Positions 12,201 through 23,986 of a stretch of 64,000 nucleotides of DNA are shown here, in pieces. Where the stretch lies: the NCBI GenBank assembly GCA_030063045.1, contig JAQSEB010000020.1:2356001-2420000 (forward strand). The letters run 5' to 3'. The position numbers were made by a program, and so were the translations under genes. Position 1 is the stretch's first letter, and every line of letters begins with the position of its first letter. The DNA is from Pratylenchus scribneri. Lineage: Eukaryota > Nematoda > Chromadorea > Rhabditida > Pratylenchidae. Under the pieces are notes generated by a model. The model did no database searches and had not been told where the DNA came from. It worked only from the letters and a program-made list of their open reading frames with translations.

Positions 12201-15200
12201 TTGATTGATAAGGGAAAATGATTAAATAAAAATGGAGGAATGATTGGCCTCAATCAAATATTTTCATTTATTTATTTTTCCAAATATTTTTATATGAAAA
12301 TTGTCCATTTTTGTGCGCAATCATTTTCCCAAATATAATTTTGGCCTAATTTCCCAAGGGAATGCAACAATTGATGGCCGAATGGGAAGGAAAATGGGCC
12401 ATTTTGATGAGGGGATTAACGAAGGAAAAAGCCACGCCAACCCCTTTTTTTACTAAAATGCCAAAAAATGTGATGAAAGAATATAATGAAATGAGTTAAT
12501 TCTATTTATTTCAATATTTAAAATGAATATTCTGACCCTAAGGACGGCTGTGCTGTTCACACTTCCGGCTGCATTTGTTGCCGTGCATTGATAATATCCG
12601 GAATCGAGTACGTCCAATTCAACAATAACCAATTTTGATGTCATACCCCGGTGCCGAATTCGAATTCGTCTGTCCTTTTCCACTGGGGCCAAATTTTTGA
12701 GCCAACTTTAATCAATTATTCGGATCAATCAATAATTCAAAAGTGGATACTAACGTGAACACAATTGGCAATGGGGAGCCGGCAGCCTCGCAGCGCATTC
12801 GAACTTCGCCTCCAATCGGCCTGCTCATATTTTTGAGGGCATTTGTCAGCCGAATATATGGCCTTTTGCCGGAAGGGGTGCCGTCGCCCATTCTGCAAAT
12901 TTAGCTTGAGAAATATTCATTCAATAAAAAGGGAAATGGATATTCAGGGCATTTTGGCAATGTGAGGCAATGTTTGCCATTGAGGGAATGCCCAAAATGG
13001 AATGAGGAGTGGGCATTTGAGTGGATGGAAAAGTGGACCAAACAAAATCCAAACCGACAAACTCCTTTGCATGGGCCACCACCCAAATTAGCCATGGGCC
13101 TAACTAAGGAATGGGGAATAATCTCACTTGGCCCCTTCACATTGGCCCCTGGCAATTCGTCCGGACAGAAAGTCGGATTGAAGGGGGAACAAAGGAAAGA
13201 AGGGAAATGGAAGGGAAGAAAAGGAAGGGAGGGAAAAATGAATATCCCGCAGGGCAATTTGCAGTGAAAATGGATTCTGGTGACAGTGATGGACAAATTT
13301 AGAGGATATTTTAGAAGGTGAATTGCGCTTTGCGCATCAATACAATATTGGGTTGACCCAATCAAAATTGAATTATGCTTAAATTCACGTTCTGCCACCA
13401 TTCTCGCCAATTTAATTATTTTTCGGGGTTATTTATGAGCTGCCGAAATGGATTGTTGGCGAAAGGCGGACGCAATTTGCAGCTCATAAATTCTCGGAGG
13501 CGGTGGAAGGGAGGATGAATTGTTGAGGAAGAAGGTTTCGGGACAGGCAATAAATTAGGGCGGCGAGTGGACGACGGAGTAGAAGTAGATGGAAGGAAGG
13601 AAGGACGGTGACCGCCACCGGCGATGCAGGGGATGTGATGAGGACGAAAATGAGAGCCACTCCCTCTGTAAAAGTAGCGGACACGAAATTCGTGGAGGAT
13701 GGATTGGGTGGGGGAGGGAATGACCACTACCCCAACCAATACATATAACGCCGTAAGGGAAGAGGAATAGCTGCTGCATTGGAGAATAGTTAGTTGGATG
13801 GATGGTCTCTCACCATTCCCTTCCCTCCTTTTGCCCATTCTCGACTCTCGAGACTCGGCCATTTTCCCCTCCTCCCTTGTCCATTTCCCTCGTCGATCCC
13901 CCCTTTTCCTTATTTTCTTTGACTTTTGGGGAATTGAGTGGCTTATCGCCGTAGTCCATCTTTCATTTTTGATGTTGAAGGAAATGGGGCCGATGAAAAG
14001 AGGAAAATCTATGTGGGATAGCAAAATTATGGAATGAAAATTTTGATAAAAAAAAATAAAAAATTGTAAATGACCTTCACAAAATTTATAGCCTTGCTCG
14101 GTCCAACCATTATTAAACTTATTATTTTTTAAGTTGCCTCCCATTAATCGGGAAGAAATTTGGAAACAATTTTTCAAAGAAGAAAAGAAGTGGGAAGGCC
14201 GAAATGTGATTGAGCCTTTAGGCGAATTTAATAGGAATAAATGAATGGAAAGAAGGGAAGGATTCTGAAGATAAAATCAACTGCATTTTTTGCCTTCATT
14301 TCCCCAGAATCCATTTATCAAATATTTCCAAAATAATTTGCTCGCTTTTTTCATTTTTTAATAATTTTTTTGTCCGTACAATTCCGCGCATTTTTATTTG
14401 ATTTGACAAATTCATTATCTATACCTCTTACAATGTTTTTCATTAAAATTATATAAATTATTCATAGTCTTTTCTTTATTAGTGGAATGGAGAAAATGGT
14501 GCTGCTAACCACTCCACAATGGTACAAAAAATTTATTTTAAATTTGGAATTATTCGAAAATAATAAAATATTATTAAATTAATCATTTTTGATCCTTGAG
14601 ATTGCATCGCCAAAAATGTATTTTCTCTTGTATTTTTCTTTTCCGTAAAATGTTCGCCAAAATGTGTTTTCCTTTCCGTAAAATGTTCGCCAAAATGTGT
14701 TTTCCTTTCCGGAAAATGTTCGCCAAAATGTGTTTTCTTTCCGGAAAATGTTCGCCAAAATGTGTTTTCCTTTCCGGAAAATGTTCGCCAAAATGTGTTT
14801 TCTCTTTCCGGAAAATGTTCGCCAAAATGTGTTTTTTCTTTCCGGAAAATGTTCGCCAAAATGTGTTTTCTCTTTCCGGAAAATGTTCGCCAAAATGTGT
14901 TTTTTCTTTCCGGAAAATGTTCGCCAAAATGTGTTTTCTCTTTCCGGAAAATGTTCGCCAAAATGTGTTTTCTCTTTCCGGAAAATGTTCGCCAAAATGT
15001 GTTTTCCTTTCCGGAAATTGTTCGCCAAAATGTGTTTTCTCTTTCCGGAAAATGTTCGCCAAAATGTGTTTTTTTTTCCGGAAAATGTTCGCCAAAATGT
15101 GTTTTCTCTTTCCGGAAAATGTTCGCCAAAATGTGTTTTATCTTTCCCGAAAATGTTCGCCAAAATGTGTTTCTCTTTCCGGAAAATGTTCGCCAAAATG

Positions 15201-16029
15201 TGTTTCCCTTTCCGGAAAATGTTCGCCAAAATGTGTTTTTCCTTTCCGGAAAATGTTCGCCAAAATGTGTTTTCTCTTTCCGGAAAATGTTCGCCAAAAT
15301 GTGTTTCTCTTTCCGGAAAATGTTCGCCAAAATGTGTTTTCTCTTTCCGGAAAATGTTCGCCAAAATGTGTTTTTCTTTCCGGAAAGAATAATTTGTCCC
15401 TTTATCGGTTTAATTTTTCCCTTAAAATTCATTTATTTTATATATTTTTAATATTTTCATTCCTATCATAATTTCAAATCTAAAATGAATATTTTTATTT
15501 TTGTATTTTTTATTATTGTGTTGGTGCCCATATTGTAGAAAATGAGTTGTATGTACCCGGAGGGATGAAAATGAATTAATGATGAATGAAATATTTATTA
15601 ATAATTATAATTTGAATGGCCCTAATCCGAAATCCTGCTCTTCGCCAAAGCAAGACTAAACAAAAATGAGCTATGAATTATGATATGGCCCTAAATTCCT
15701 TTCACAGTGAATATTGGAGATTGATGGAATATTCTCAAACTCTGATCAATTCATTCATAATTTCCCCCAATTTGATGCTTACGTTGCATTATAATCGCCA
15801 TAAACGACATCATAATCGCCGGCTGGTTCAATGAACAATCCATCGTCGTATGGTCGAGGGCTCATTATGCCAATTGTGTTATTTTTATTATTATTGTTGT
15901 TTTTTGTTGATGAATCCTTCGGGGAATGTTGATTTTGGTTATTTTTGAGCCGACCACTCCCTTGGTCCTCTTCTTCTTCTCCCCCTTCTTCGTCCTCAGA
16001 TTCAATTTGAAGTTCACTGCCGGAAGAAA
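6208..16029 (-). CDS. cam-1: ROR/CAM-1 family receptor with degenerate kinase domain (5' exons unresolved)
   Basis: Single-pass Wnt co-receptor of the ROR family. Exons, 5' to 3': 16029-15783 (acidic linker), 12892-12755 and 12705-12537 (I-set Ig domain, [16 protein letters not shown]), 10868-10704 (linker), 10655-10371, 10323-10153 and 10111-9980 (Frizzled cysteine-rich domain), 9932-9648 (kringle, [12 protein letters not shown] to WCYTV), 9599-8658 (TM segment near [13 protein letters not shown], a CC-rich and Gln-rich juxtamembrane part, start of the kinase lobe), 8613-8185 ([12 protein letters not shown]), 8140-8011, 6955-6783 (kinase C-lobe), and 6730-6418 and 6371-6208 (Ser/Gly-rich tail ending in an acidic run). 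The domain order is that of C. elegans CAM-1. The kinase has NFA in place of DFG and LGEDAHT in place of the glycine loop, so it looks like a pseudokinase. Two introns are GC-AG. No signal peptide is seen, so at least one 5' exon is missing, probably upstream of 16 kb. Confidence 0.88.
6731..6782 (-). other. GC-AG intron in the ROR gene (after the kinase domain)
   Basis: Donor CAG|GCAATT, acceptor CATTTAG, 52 bases. Splicing joins LHSKFQ to [11 protein letters not shown] and opens a long Ser/Gly-rich tail frame. Unspliced, the frame ends 37 codons later. The call rests on frame and on a Trp after the kinase as in vertebrate ROR. Confidence 0.65.
6975..7970. repeat. AT-rich minisatellite block with 21-bp and 25-bp arrays in a ROR intron
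   Basis: The intron between the exons starting at 8140 and 6955 is almost wholly repeat. About 12 units of 21 bp (core TCTCATAAAAATATATTAAA) fill roughly 7018-7275. A transition of longer imperfect units follows to about 7480. Then come about 19 units of 25 bp (core TTCTCATAAAAATATTAAAA) to about 7965. All share the core TCTCATAAAAATAT. The 21-bp period is a multiple of three, so long frames open on both strands without being genes. Confidence 0.95.
10112..10152 (-). other. GC-AG intron inside the Frizzled domain of ROR
   Basis: Donor AAG|GCAATT, acceptor TTTTTTTAG, 41 bases. Splicing joins REDCNNLK to [11 protein letters not shown], exactly the conserved C-x3-L-x3-C arrangement of Frizzled domains. 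Unspliced, the frame stops after ten codons. Confidence 0.85.
12893..15782 (-). other. Large ROR intron (2.9 kb)
   Basis: It lies between the acidic exon and the first Ig exon. It holds a pyrimidine-biased stretch (13.4-14.2 kb) in which three minus frames are open at once, and minisatellite B (14.64-15.39 kb). One frame near 13.68 kb begins with a signal-like Met-hydrophobic run, but no donor in that frame gives the phase needed by the Ig exon. I therefore do not call an alternative first exon. Confidence 0.6.
14640..15390. repeat. Minisatellite B, 31-34 bp unit, about 22 copies
   Basis: The unit is built from CTTTCCGGAAAATG, TTCGCCAAAATGTG and a T/C-rich spacer of variable length (TTTTCC, TTTTCTC, TTTTTTC). 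Left-edge units use CCGTAAAATG instead of CCGGAAAATG. The array sits in an intron of the ROR gene. Long open frames across it on both strands are artefacts of the repeat. Confidence 0.95.
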
Positions 16030-18546
16030 CTGAAAAAAGGAATAAATTCAATTTAAATGGAAATGGTTTAGGTTTTAATGCTTTTCCTTGTTTTTAACAC
16101 GATATAAAAGGAGGGTGGAAGGAAATTTGGCCAAAGAAAGGGGTAACCAATATAAAGAGAGGAGGGGCGAATTTGGCATGGGCCAATGGATAAGTGGGGG
16201 CCACTCGAAATGGACAAATGGACGGTTGATTGAGGCGAAAAGTGCGCGAAGAGGTTTTATATTGAAAATGGCCGGAATATAAAGAAATGGGCAAAATAAT
16301 ATTAATTTATGGGGAGAAGGGAGGAATATGGACGGAATTGATCCAATGGAAATATTCAAATGAATTGATGTAATGATATGAATGATTGTAGAGGACATTG
16401 TTGGCAACTTTTATGCCAATTTTCCACATTTTTGCATAATTTCCGCTGGAATTCATTTGGGTGGAAATGCGCGTTGTCAAGGCCACTCCACCCATTCTCC
16501 CCTTCCCTTCCCTCATTCTTTCTTCATTCGATAAATGCCGACACGGGAATAGAAATAAAAAGGAGGGAAGAAGCAATTGGAGATGAAATCCTCGGCCAAA
16601 TAAATTCACCGCTTTTTCCCATCCTCTTTTGGCCAAATCCTTCCTCCCCAACAGAAGGCCTATTTGCCTGTCTTCATTCAATGCCAAATTGGCCATTCTC
16701 AATTTGACCCACTCCTCCCTAACCCGTTCGGCCAAGGCAAATTCAATTTTGGTTTGTCCGGCAGAAGATTCGTTAATTGGATTATGTATTTTTGTGCTGC
16801 CTTGGATATGGGTGACTGGCCATTTGGCCATTCGAATTAGAGGATGAAATCCATCAAAAAAGGCCAATTTATTTTGCCAATTTTTGGCATCATCCTTTCG
16901 GCCCAAATTTGGACTAAAAAGCGCATTTTGCTATGTTTTTGAGTGCGCCAAAGGGAAAATGAAAGGGAAAGGGGCAAATGTGCCGCCGACCAACGGAATT
17001 TTATATGGGCACGCGGAGGGGATGATGGGCTGACTTTGAGGGGAAATGGCCAATTCCAACGGAAATTCGAGGCCTTTTGAACAACAAAAATGGGCAAAAA
17101 AGGGCTTTTTGCTAATGTTGAGGGGAAATGATGGAAAAGGGGGACAATAACAAATTGTTGGGCAAATTTGCAACATAATTTGATGGGAGGGGAGGGGGAT
17201 TGGGGGACATCCAGCAGAGAATAAAATGGCAAAGACGAGAATATTGAAAATATTTTATTGAAATTGTTTGGGGGCGGAAATGACCATTGGATTGGCTCCA
17301 TCTGTGAAGGAATGAATTGAAAAAGGAGAAGGAGGGAGTGAGTTGAAAAAATGAAAGCAGTACAAAAAAATATAATTGCGTTGGTTTTGAGGGGAAAACA
17401 GGAAAAATGGGGGAAATGGCCATTTGGGCGTGGAGATATTTTTGGGGAGAAAAATGGTAATGAGGAATTGGCCAAAAGGGAGGAAATGGAGGCGAATGCC
17501 CGGACAAAATGCCGCCCGGGTTTTGGTTAATGGCGAAAAATTGGAGGGAAAGCCGAGAATGAGGGGAAAATGGGAAAAAGGGAAGGAGAACAGGGAGAGG
17601 ATGATAAAAAAGTACATTTGGGTGTTTTTGTGCGCGAAAAGCAATGGGAATTGGGTGCCCAATTGATGTTCACGCTTGGCTGCTTCTGTCGGGTCATTCA
17701 CCGTCCGATAGCAACATTTTTGTGTTTGGTTTGGAGGTCAAAATGGAATAGGGGAGAGAATTGATTTGGGGTGAATTATTTGGCAATGAAAAATGAGCAT
17801 ATTTTTGGCTGAATTTATTTGTGGGAAATTAAAATGCAATCAAAGTTGGACAAAAATTGCATTTGCCGAAAATGGCATTCTTCTTTCCTGCTGATGTTCC
17901 TTACATTGCCCAATTCTCGCCGACGCAGATGGCCCAGGGTCGAATGAATGGAGGCCAAATGATGATTATTATTATTGTCCAAATGGGAAGGTGGGGGAGG
18001 GGGAGGGGGACAAGCGAAAACATCATTCGAGATTGTTTGGGTTGGGCCGAACGGAAGGAAGTAGGTTTTGGTTGGAAGGGGAGAAGAGGAGGAAGATGAT
18101 CCCCTTTTGCCGGAATTAGGTGGACAAATTGAGGTTTTGGGCGAGACAAGGCGGAAAGTGGGAGAATGAATGGAAGGGCGAAGGACTGTGGAAATTTAAG
18201 GCGAATCTACGGGAAAAGTTGGTTTATTAGAAAAGATGGAGAGATGAATTCGAGATTGACAAAAATTTGGTGGAAAAAGCGTAAAGTAAATTGAAATTCA
18301 ACCAATTTGAAAGGGGAAAAGCCGGTTGAAATGAATGGAAAATGACAATTGGAAGAGTGCGTGGAGGACAATAATTATCCGGGTGGATGAATGAATGTTT
18401 TTGTGGTCATTTTGGGAGGGGAATTGGAGGCTAATCCGAATAAGAAGAAAAAGCAAAAGAAAATGAGGACAATTTTGGGTTGAATTTATGGAAGGAAGGG
18501 GGACAACTTTACGATGATTGAGTGAGTGAGGAAAGAATGAATGAAT

Positions 18547-18564
18547 GGGGGGGGGGGGGGGGGG
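18547..18564. repeat. Poly-G run, about 18 G
   Basis: A G homopolymer in the gene-poor region; see the finding on G-runs. Confidence 0.9.
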
Positions 18565-19382
18565 TGGATTGGATTGGAATGCGGTCGACGGGAGCAGAAG
18601 CCACTGCCCGAGGGAGGAAATGATGATCTCCTTTATCCCTTTCTTTTTAAAATGCCGCAAAAGTATCATCATCCACAGGGGCACCGGATCCAGGCTCCAA
18701 TCTTGGCTGGCAGCTGCCGAAAAGTTTAAGAGGACAGAAAGGAAGGAGCAGCCAAAAGCCGGCGTCCCCACTTTTCACTCCTCATAAATCCCCGGGCGCC
18801 GTAAAAATGTTTATCTCCGCGGGGACGAAAAATTGGATTTGCCAAAAGAGGGAAGAATTTGACGGCTTATTCCCATTTTTGGGGATGACAAAAAATAAAC
18901 ACTTTTGATGGCCAAAAATGGCGAGAAAATGCCCAAAGGGAAATATGGCAAAATGCAATGAAGGGAAGGGAGGGATTATGATGGCCAAAAGAAATGATGA
19001 CTTTTTATGGCATTTATTTGGCCAATTTTGGTGCCAAATTTGAAGAATTGGGGAAAGACATTGTTTGGTCATTTGCATCGAAAATGTTGCTAATTAGCCG
19101 AAATGGAAGCAAAAATGAAGAAGATGGAGGGAGAGGGAAAGAAGGTTGCGAAAATGAATGAATGGGAAGGAAAAGGGAGGAAAGAATGGCCAATTGAAAA
19201 AGGAAGAAGCGCGCGGATTGGGCCAAAATGAACAAAAGGCAAGGGGGATGAGGCCAAATGGACGGAATTGAATGGATTGTTCGGTGGTTGGGTTGTTCTT
19301 CCTCTTTTCGTGTCCATCCTGCGCAGCCGACCGACCGACTGGATTGGATCGGTCCAATTGAAGAATCGAAGGAGTTGAGGTT

Positions 19383-19402
19383 GGGGGGGGGGGGGGGGGG
19401 GG
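19383..19402. repeat. Poly-G run, about 20 G
   Basis: A G homopolymer in the gene-poor region, close to a (GACC)n-like stretch. Confidence 0.9.
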
Positions 19403-20035
19403 ATGGGACATTGTTTGCTGAATATTTGGAGGGGCAAAATGGGTTCGGCATTTGGGTGGAAGAATGGAGTGGGCCCTCATCGCGTGAAGAATTGAGAGTG
19501 CATTTGCATTGGACATGTTTTGGGGGAACCAAAAATACTTTTCAAATCTAAAACCCAAATATTGTTGAGAGGTTTTCCATTCATCAGAGGATGTTATGGA
19601 AAATGGAATTCATTCAATTTTGGACAAATTCTCCAAACCCAAAAAGGTGAAGGTATATTTAATGAATTCATGGGCCAAAAGAGAAGATTGACCTGCTGGG
19701 AATTGTTGGATGTGACCATCCGGTGCCGATGGACAAAGGAAGGAGACAAAATTGGGCAAACCGAACAAAAGAAGGTGAAAAGAATGGGAAATGGACATCG
19801 GCACATTGGAAAGGAAGGTTGGTTGAGATTTTGGGTGAATGAGGCTTTGGGTGGGTATATGGGCAAAATGGGCAACGGGAAATGGTGGTTGGGGGGATAT
19901 TTTGGTTGGTTGACTGAGGATGGCCTTTGGGGCAAAGAAGAAGTGCCTTTCAATATTTTGGATGGATTCGGTGGAAATTTGAGAGGATGGCCCCTGATTT
20001 TGGTCGGCGGACTCTGCTCGAGGCAATCCTCCATT

Positions 20036-20051
20036 CCCCCCCCCCCCCCCC
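20036..20051. repeat. Poly-C run, about 16 C
   Basis: A C homopolymer on the plus strand in the gene-poor region. Confidence 0.9.
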
Positions 20052-20763
20052 TGTTGCCTGCGAATTTGGCCATTTGGCCCCCGCTGGATTGGGATGGGTC
20101 GAATTCCGACAATTCTCAACATTTTTGTGTTTTAAAAGCAAAAAATGAAAATTAATTTCTATTAAAAATTAGGCAGAAATGAAATAAATGGGAATGAATG
20201 GAATGACGCAATTAAAAATGGGAGAAGAATGGCCATTTTGTTTGGTGAAGGGTCAAATTAGGTCGAAACAATGGCCAAGTGGATGTCAAGGAAGGGCACA
20301 TCCATTCAAGGAGATGTGACCCTTGGAGGGGGCGAGAAGAACGAAGAATGGAAGAAAAGAAGGAAGGGGAAGATGGGTTTCGATGGTTTCGAATCGACTC
20401 GAATTATTCCCCACCCCCATTAGTTGTTCCTCACATCCAAAAAGGGGCCTTCGCAATTATCCACCCCCTCCCCCTCCCCTCCATTTGCCCCCAAAAATGG
20501 CAAATTGGGGAACAAAAATAGGCGAATGAGGAACATTATTCGTTGCTGGAGGGGGTGGGGTGTACAAAAAATGTTCATTTTGGTGAACATGATGGCCATG
20601 GAAAGGGGAATAAAATAGAGGGAACATGCATTGGAACACTGGGGGAATCTAAATGCAGGAATTTTGATCGAATTAGTGCATTTTTGTGCTCGACCGCGCG
20701 AAAAGTTGCGTCGTCGACCTTCGGTGGAGGTAAGGAAAAGAATAGGTAAAAATGGGACATTGA

Positions 20764-21153
20764 ATGAGGGAATATTGTATTTATTTTTTAATAATTAAAA
20801 TTGCTTACCAAAATGTGCCATGGAAATTATTCAAATGTATTAGAGGAATAAATCTGAAAAGGGAAGAAAAAATAAATGATTTGGTATTGTGGAAAGGGAA
20901 TGAAGCCAAAAGGAAATTGGCGGCATCAAAACAGCCACCATTCTTTGGAAAGTATCAATTTGCGGATTATCCCAAGGAAAATGAAGGTGGCCAAAAAGAT
21001 TGGGCCAAAATGAATGCAGGGGAAAAATCAATGGCATCAAAATTTTCGAACAAATTATTTTTGCCACCTTCATTTTGGGTTGTGAACAAAAAGTTTTGCG
21101 GGTACTGCCAATGCAATCGGCAAGAAAATGATTTAGAGGAGAAAATGAAATGA
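20764..21153 (+). CDS. Uncertain open frame, 129 residues
   Basis: An open stretch of moderate composition (Lys/Asn-rich, ending near FCGYCQCNRQ). No domain is recognised, and no clear splice partners or upstream signal were found. It may be chance, since this region has many open frames. It is listed only so that it can be checked against transcripts. Confidence 0.15.
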   Translation: MREYCIYFLIIKIAYQNVPWKLFKCIRGINLKREEKINDLVLWKGNEAKRKLAASKQPPFFGKYQFADYPKENEGGQKDWAKMNAGEKSMASKFSNKLFLPPSFWVVNKKFCGYCQCNRQENDLEEKMK

Positions 21154-21204
21154 GGGTCTATCCATCAGCCATAAATGAGTAATGAGGAGCTAATAGACCG
21201 CCCC

Positions 21205-21219
21205 GGGGGGGGGGGGGGG
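21205..21219. repeat. Poly-G run, about 15 G
   Basis: A G homopolymer directly preceded by CCCC, the rightmost of the six G/C runs in this window. Confidence 0.9.
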
Positions 21220-22343
21220 CGGAAGCCATTGGACCGGCATAACAAACGGCCTTGGGGAATAATAACCAATAAATAATGCTCTAAGGAGGAGGAGGGAAGG
21301 AAGGGTTGTCGAGAGCGGCTGTTCCCAAATGATGGGCCACACTCGACCCCAATTCCGCCTCCCATTAATTTGAGGGAATGGATGGAGTGACAAGCCCATA
21401 AATTCCCCCTCCCTCCCTCTTCTTGGCCAATCCATTCTTATGATTTACTGGATTATTATTTGGGATGGATTGGTGGAAGGAAAAGATGGGGCAAAGAGGA
21501 CTAGCCCAGAATAATTCTGTCAGCCGTCAATTGTCCAATATTCTTTGACTAAATTGGCCATATAGCCAAGATTGTACTGCTTCAATATGCCAAAATTTGT
21601 GGAATTCAATGAATGTGTAAGTCCAAAACGTGTAGAAAAATGAGCTTTTGGAAAAGGATAAAGCGAAGAATAAATGGTCGAAGTTTCCGCTTTAATGCAT
21701 AATTCCTCCTATTCCTCATTCGGACCTCATTGCTTCCTTCATTTCCATTCAGCAACAATTTTGAATGCTAAAAATTGACATAGCCCAGCCATTCCATGAA
21801 TCCCGCATATCACATATTAACCATATCCACACTCATGCTGCTACATTCGGTTGACCCTAATCCGAATTATTCATCCGCGCTGGGTCTCCACAAACGGACT
21901 AAAAGTTGCATTTTGTCCTTGCCGTTTCCTAGCGCAACCAAAATTGATGTTGATTGACATTGACATGCACAATGGATGAATAGATGACAGATGCGGCATA
22001 TAGGAATTGAGGACAAACTTTGTGACTGAATTGCCATTCAATTAGATATTTGTCCATTTATTAAACCAATAAAAATGGTGCATACAAAGATAAAATAATA
22101 TTAATATGTAAAAAATTTAAATTCCTTCTATAGATATCCAAATAAACCTCTCTCAATTCGCAATCATCCAATCAGCAGAAAGGAAATGAGAAGAGAGAAG
22201 AGAATAGGTTTATGGTATTTCACTTTTGGAAATGGAGGGAACAAATTTCCATCCCTCTGGCTATAATCAAAAGAAGAGAGAAATATGCAATATGGTATCA
22301 CTTGTTGGAAAGATATGTCCTATTTCCTAAAAACACTTTTCAT

Positions 22344-23015
22344 TCCGGAAAGGGATTGTAATTGTAATTGCACTTTCTTCCCGGAATTGTAATTGCACTT
22401 TTCTTTCTGGAATTGTAATTGCACTTTTCTTTCCGGAATTGTAATTGCACTTTTCTTTCCGGAATTGTAATTGCACTTTTCTTTCTGGAATTGTAATTGC
22501 ACTTTTCATTCCGGAATTGTAATTGCACTTTTCTTTCCGGAATTGTAATTGCACTTTTCTTTCCGGAATTGTAATTGCACTTTTCTTTCCGGAATTGTAA
22601 TTGCACTTTTCTTTCCGGAATTGTAATTGCACTTTTCTTTCCGGAATAGTAATTGCACTTTTCTTTCCGGAATTGTAATTGCACTTTTCTTTCCGGAATT
22701 GTAATTGCACTTTTCTTTCCGGAATTGTAATTGCACTTTTCTTTCCGGAATTGTAATTGCACTTTTCTTTCCGGAATTGTAATTGCACTTTTCTTTCTGG
22801 AATTGTAATTGCACTTTTCTTTCCGGAATTGTAATTGCACTTTTCTTTCCGGAATTGTAATTGCACTTTTCTTTCCGGAATTGTAATTGCACTTTTCTTT
22901 CCGGAATTGTAATTGCACTTTTCTTTCCGGAATTGTAATTGCACTTTTCTTTCCGGAATTGTAATTGCACTTTTCTTTCTGGAATTGTAATTGCACTTTT
23001 CTTTCCGGAAAGGGA
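22344..23015. repeat. Minisatellite C, 26-bp unit, about 24 copies
   Basis: The unit is TTCCGGAATTGTAATTGCAC plus TTTTCT. Copies are nearly identical; variants are CTGG for CCGG, and one ATAGTAATT. Both ends of the array carry TTCCGGAAAGGGAT instead of the normal TTCCGGAATTG junction. The array is intergenic, about 1 kb upstream of the MARVEL-like gene. Confidence 0.95.
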
Positions 23016-23986
23016 TATTTCGGAAAGATTAATTAAAGAGTAGTTTTCGAAAATTTAAATTCAATTCAATGTTCAATCATTTAACATTTAGGAAATACAC
23101 TGTTATAAATAATTCCCCCTGCGGCTATAAATGAAAGAATACAGATACAATATTTTACTTTCTTAGAAATTGAGAATAACGCAAATTTTGTATCAATGTT
23201 CTTCCCAAAAACCATTTTCTTTCTTTCCTTCATAATAATAATAAAATTAATTATGCAAATTCATAAAAAGGTGGTTGTAGAAAATTTTTTTATTCCATAA
23301 TCCATATATCCAGCAGCCGTTGTTTTCTACATTTCACTGAAAAATTATAATAAAAGTATATGCTCATCGCTGAAGACCAACTGACCGGAGAAGATGTCAT
23401 TGGATGTAAGGGAAAGAAAATGGACAGAGGAATTGAAAAAAAGATGAGAGGTAAAAGAATTGAGTGGATGAAAGCGGCTTTAGGAGGATTTGCTCATCAG
23501 CATCAGCAGCAGTTTCGACACATCCATTTTCCATTTTATGCCCATCCAACCACCGATAACATCTTCGCTAGAGCAAATTCGATTTTTTTATTCCTTCCTA
23601 TCCGTCCAAATATTTTTCTATTTCTATCGATTCAAAATTGCATTTCGAATTTCGATTGCGCGAAACATCCATCCACCCATTCTAACCACCAAAACCAATC
23701 CATTCTTCCATCACGAGTGGAGGGAAATAGTGGGAGTTGTCGGCCATGGCCATCCATTCTATTCTAGATATACTCTCTTGGTTTTTACCAATGGCTAAAA
23801 TACTATTTATTGAACAGATGATTGATGAGTCACATCGCTCACATTCTCATCAGCATCAGCAGCAGGCAAAAATCAGTTTATCAATCCCCGAAATTCGAAA
23901 TATTTAATTTTTTAAAATTTTTTACTCCTTTTGTTCTAAATTTTACAATTCAGAATAATTTTAGCATTAATATAATAAAACTAAAA

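Larger units (their letters stand above)
16030..23986. other. Gene-poor region upstream of ROR
   Basis: About 8 kb between the last exon I can assign to ROR and the MARVEL-like gene. It probably holds the 5' exon(s) and promoter of ROR. It contains four G/C homopolymers, a GC-rich patch near 18.78-18.83 kb, purine-rich tracts and minisatellite C. Many overlapping frames are open because of base bias, and none shows a recognisable domain. No tRNA or other RNA gene was noticed. Confidence 0.5.

Noticed and set aside
13416..14177. 253-codon minus-strand frame and a signal-peptide-like frame at 13484-13684 inside a ROR intron
   Set aside because: Three frames are open together and no donor fits the phase of the Ig exon; most likely pyrimidine bias.
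14533..15471. Open frames of 230-300 codons on both strands across minisatellite B
   Set aside because: They exist because the repeat has few stop codons. The same reading occurs in several frames and the peptide is purely periodic.
16307..16906. 199-codon minus-strand frame upstream of ROR
   Set aside because: No recognisable motif, no signal peptide, and no phase match to the acidic ROR exon.
19520..20155. 211-codon plus-strand frame
   Set aside because: No domain. It overlaps three similarly long frames on the other strand and reflects purine bias.
22327..22996. Open frames of about 200 codons (QLQFRKEKCNYNSGKKSAIT-type) across array C
   Set aside because: Artefact of the 26-bp tandem repeat; three frames carry the same cyclic peptide.
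23360..23767. 135-codon plus-strand frame upstream of the MARVEL-like gene
   Set aside because: Low-complexity His/Pro/Ile composition, no domain and no splice link to the following gene.
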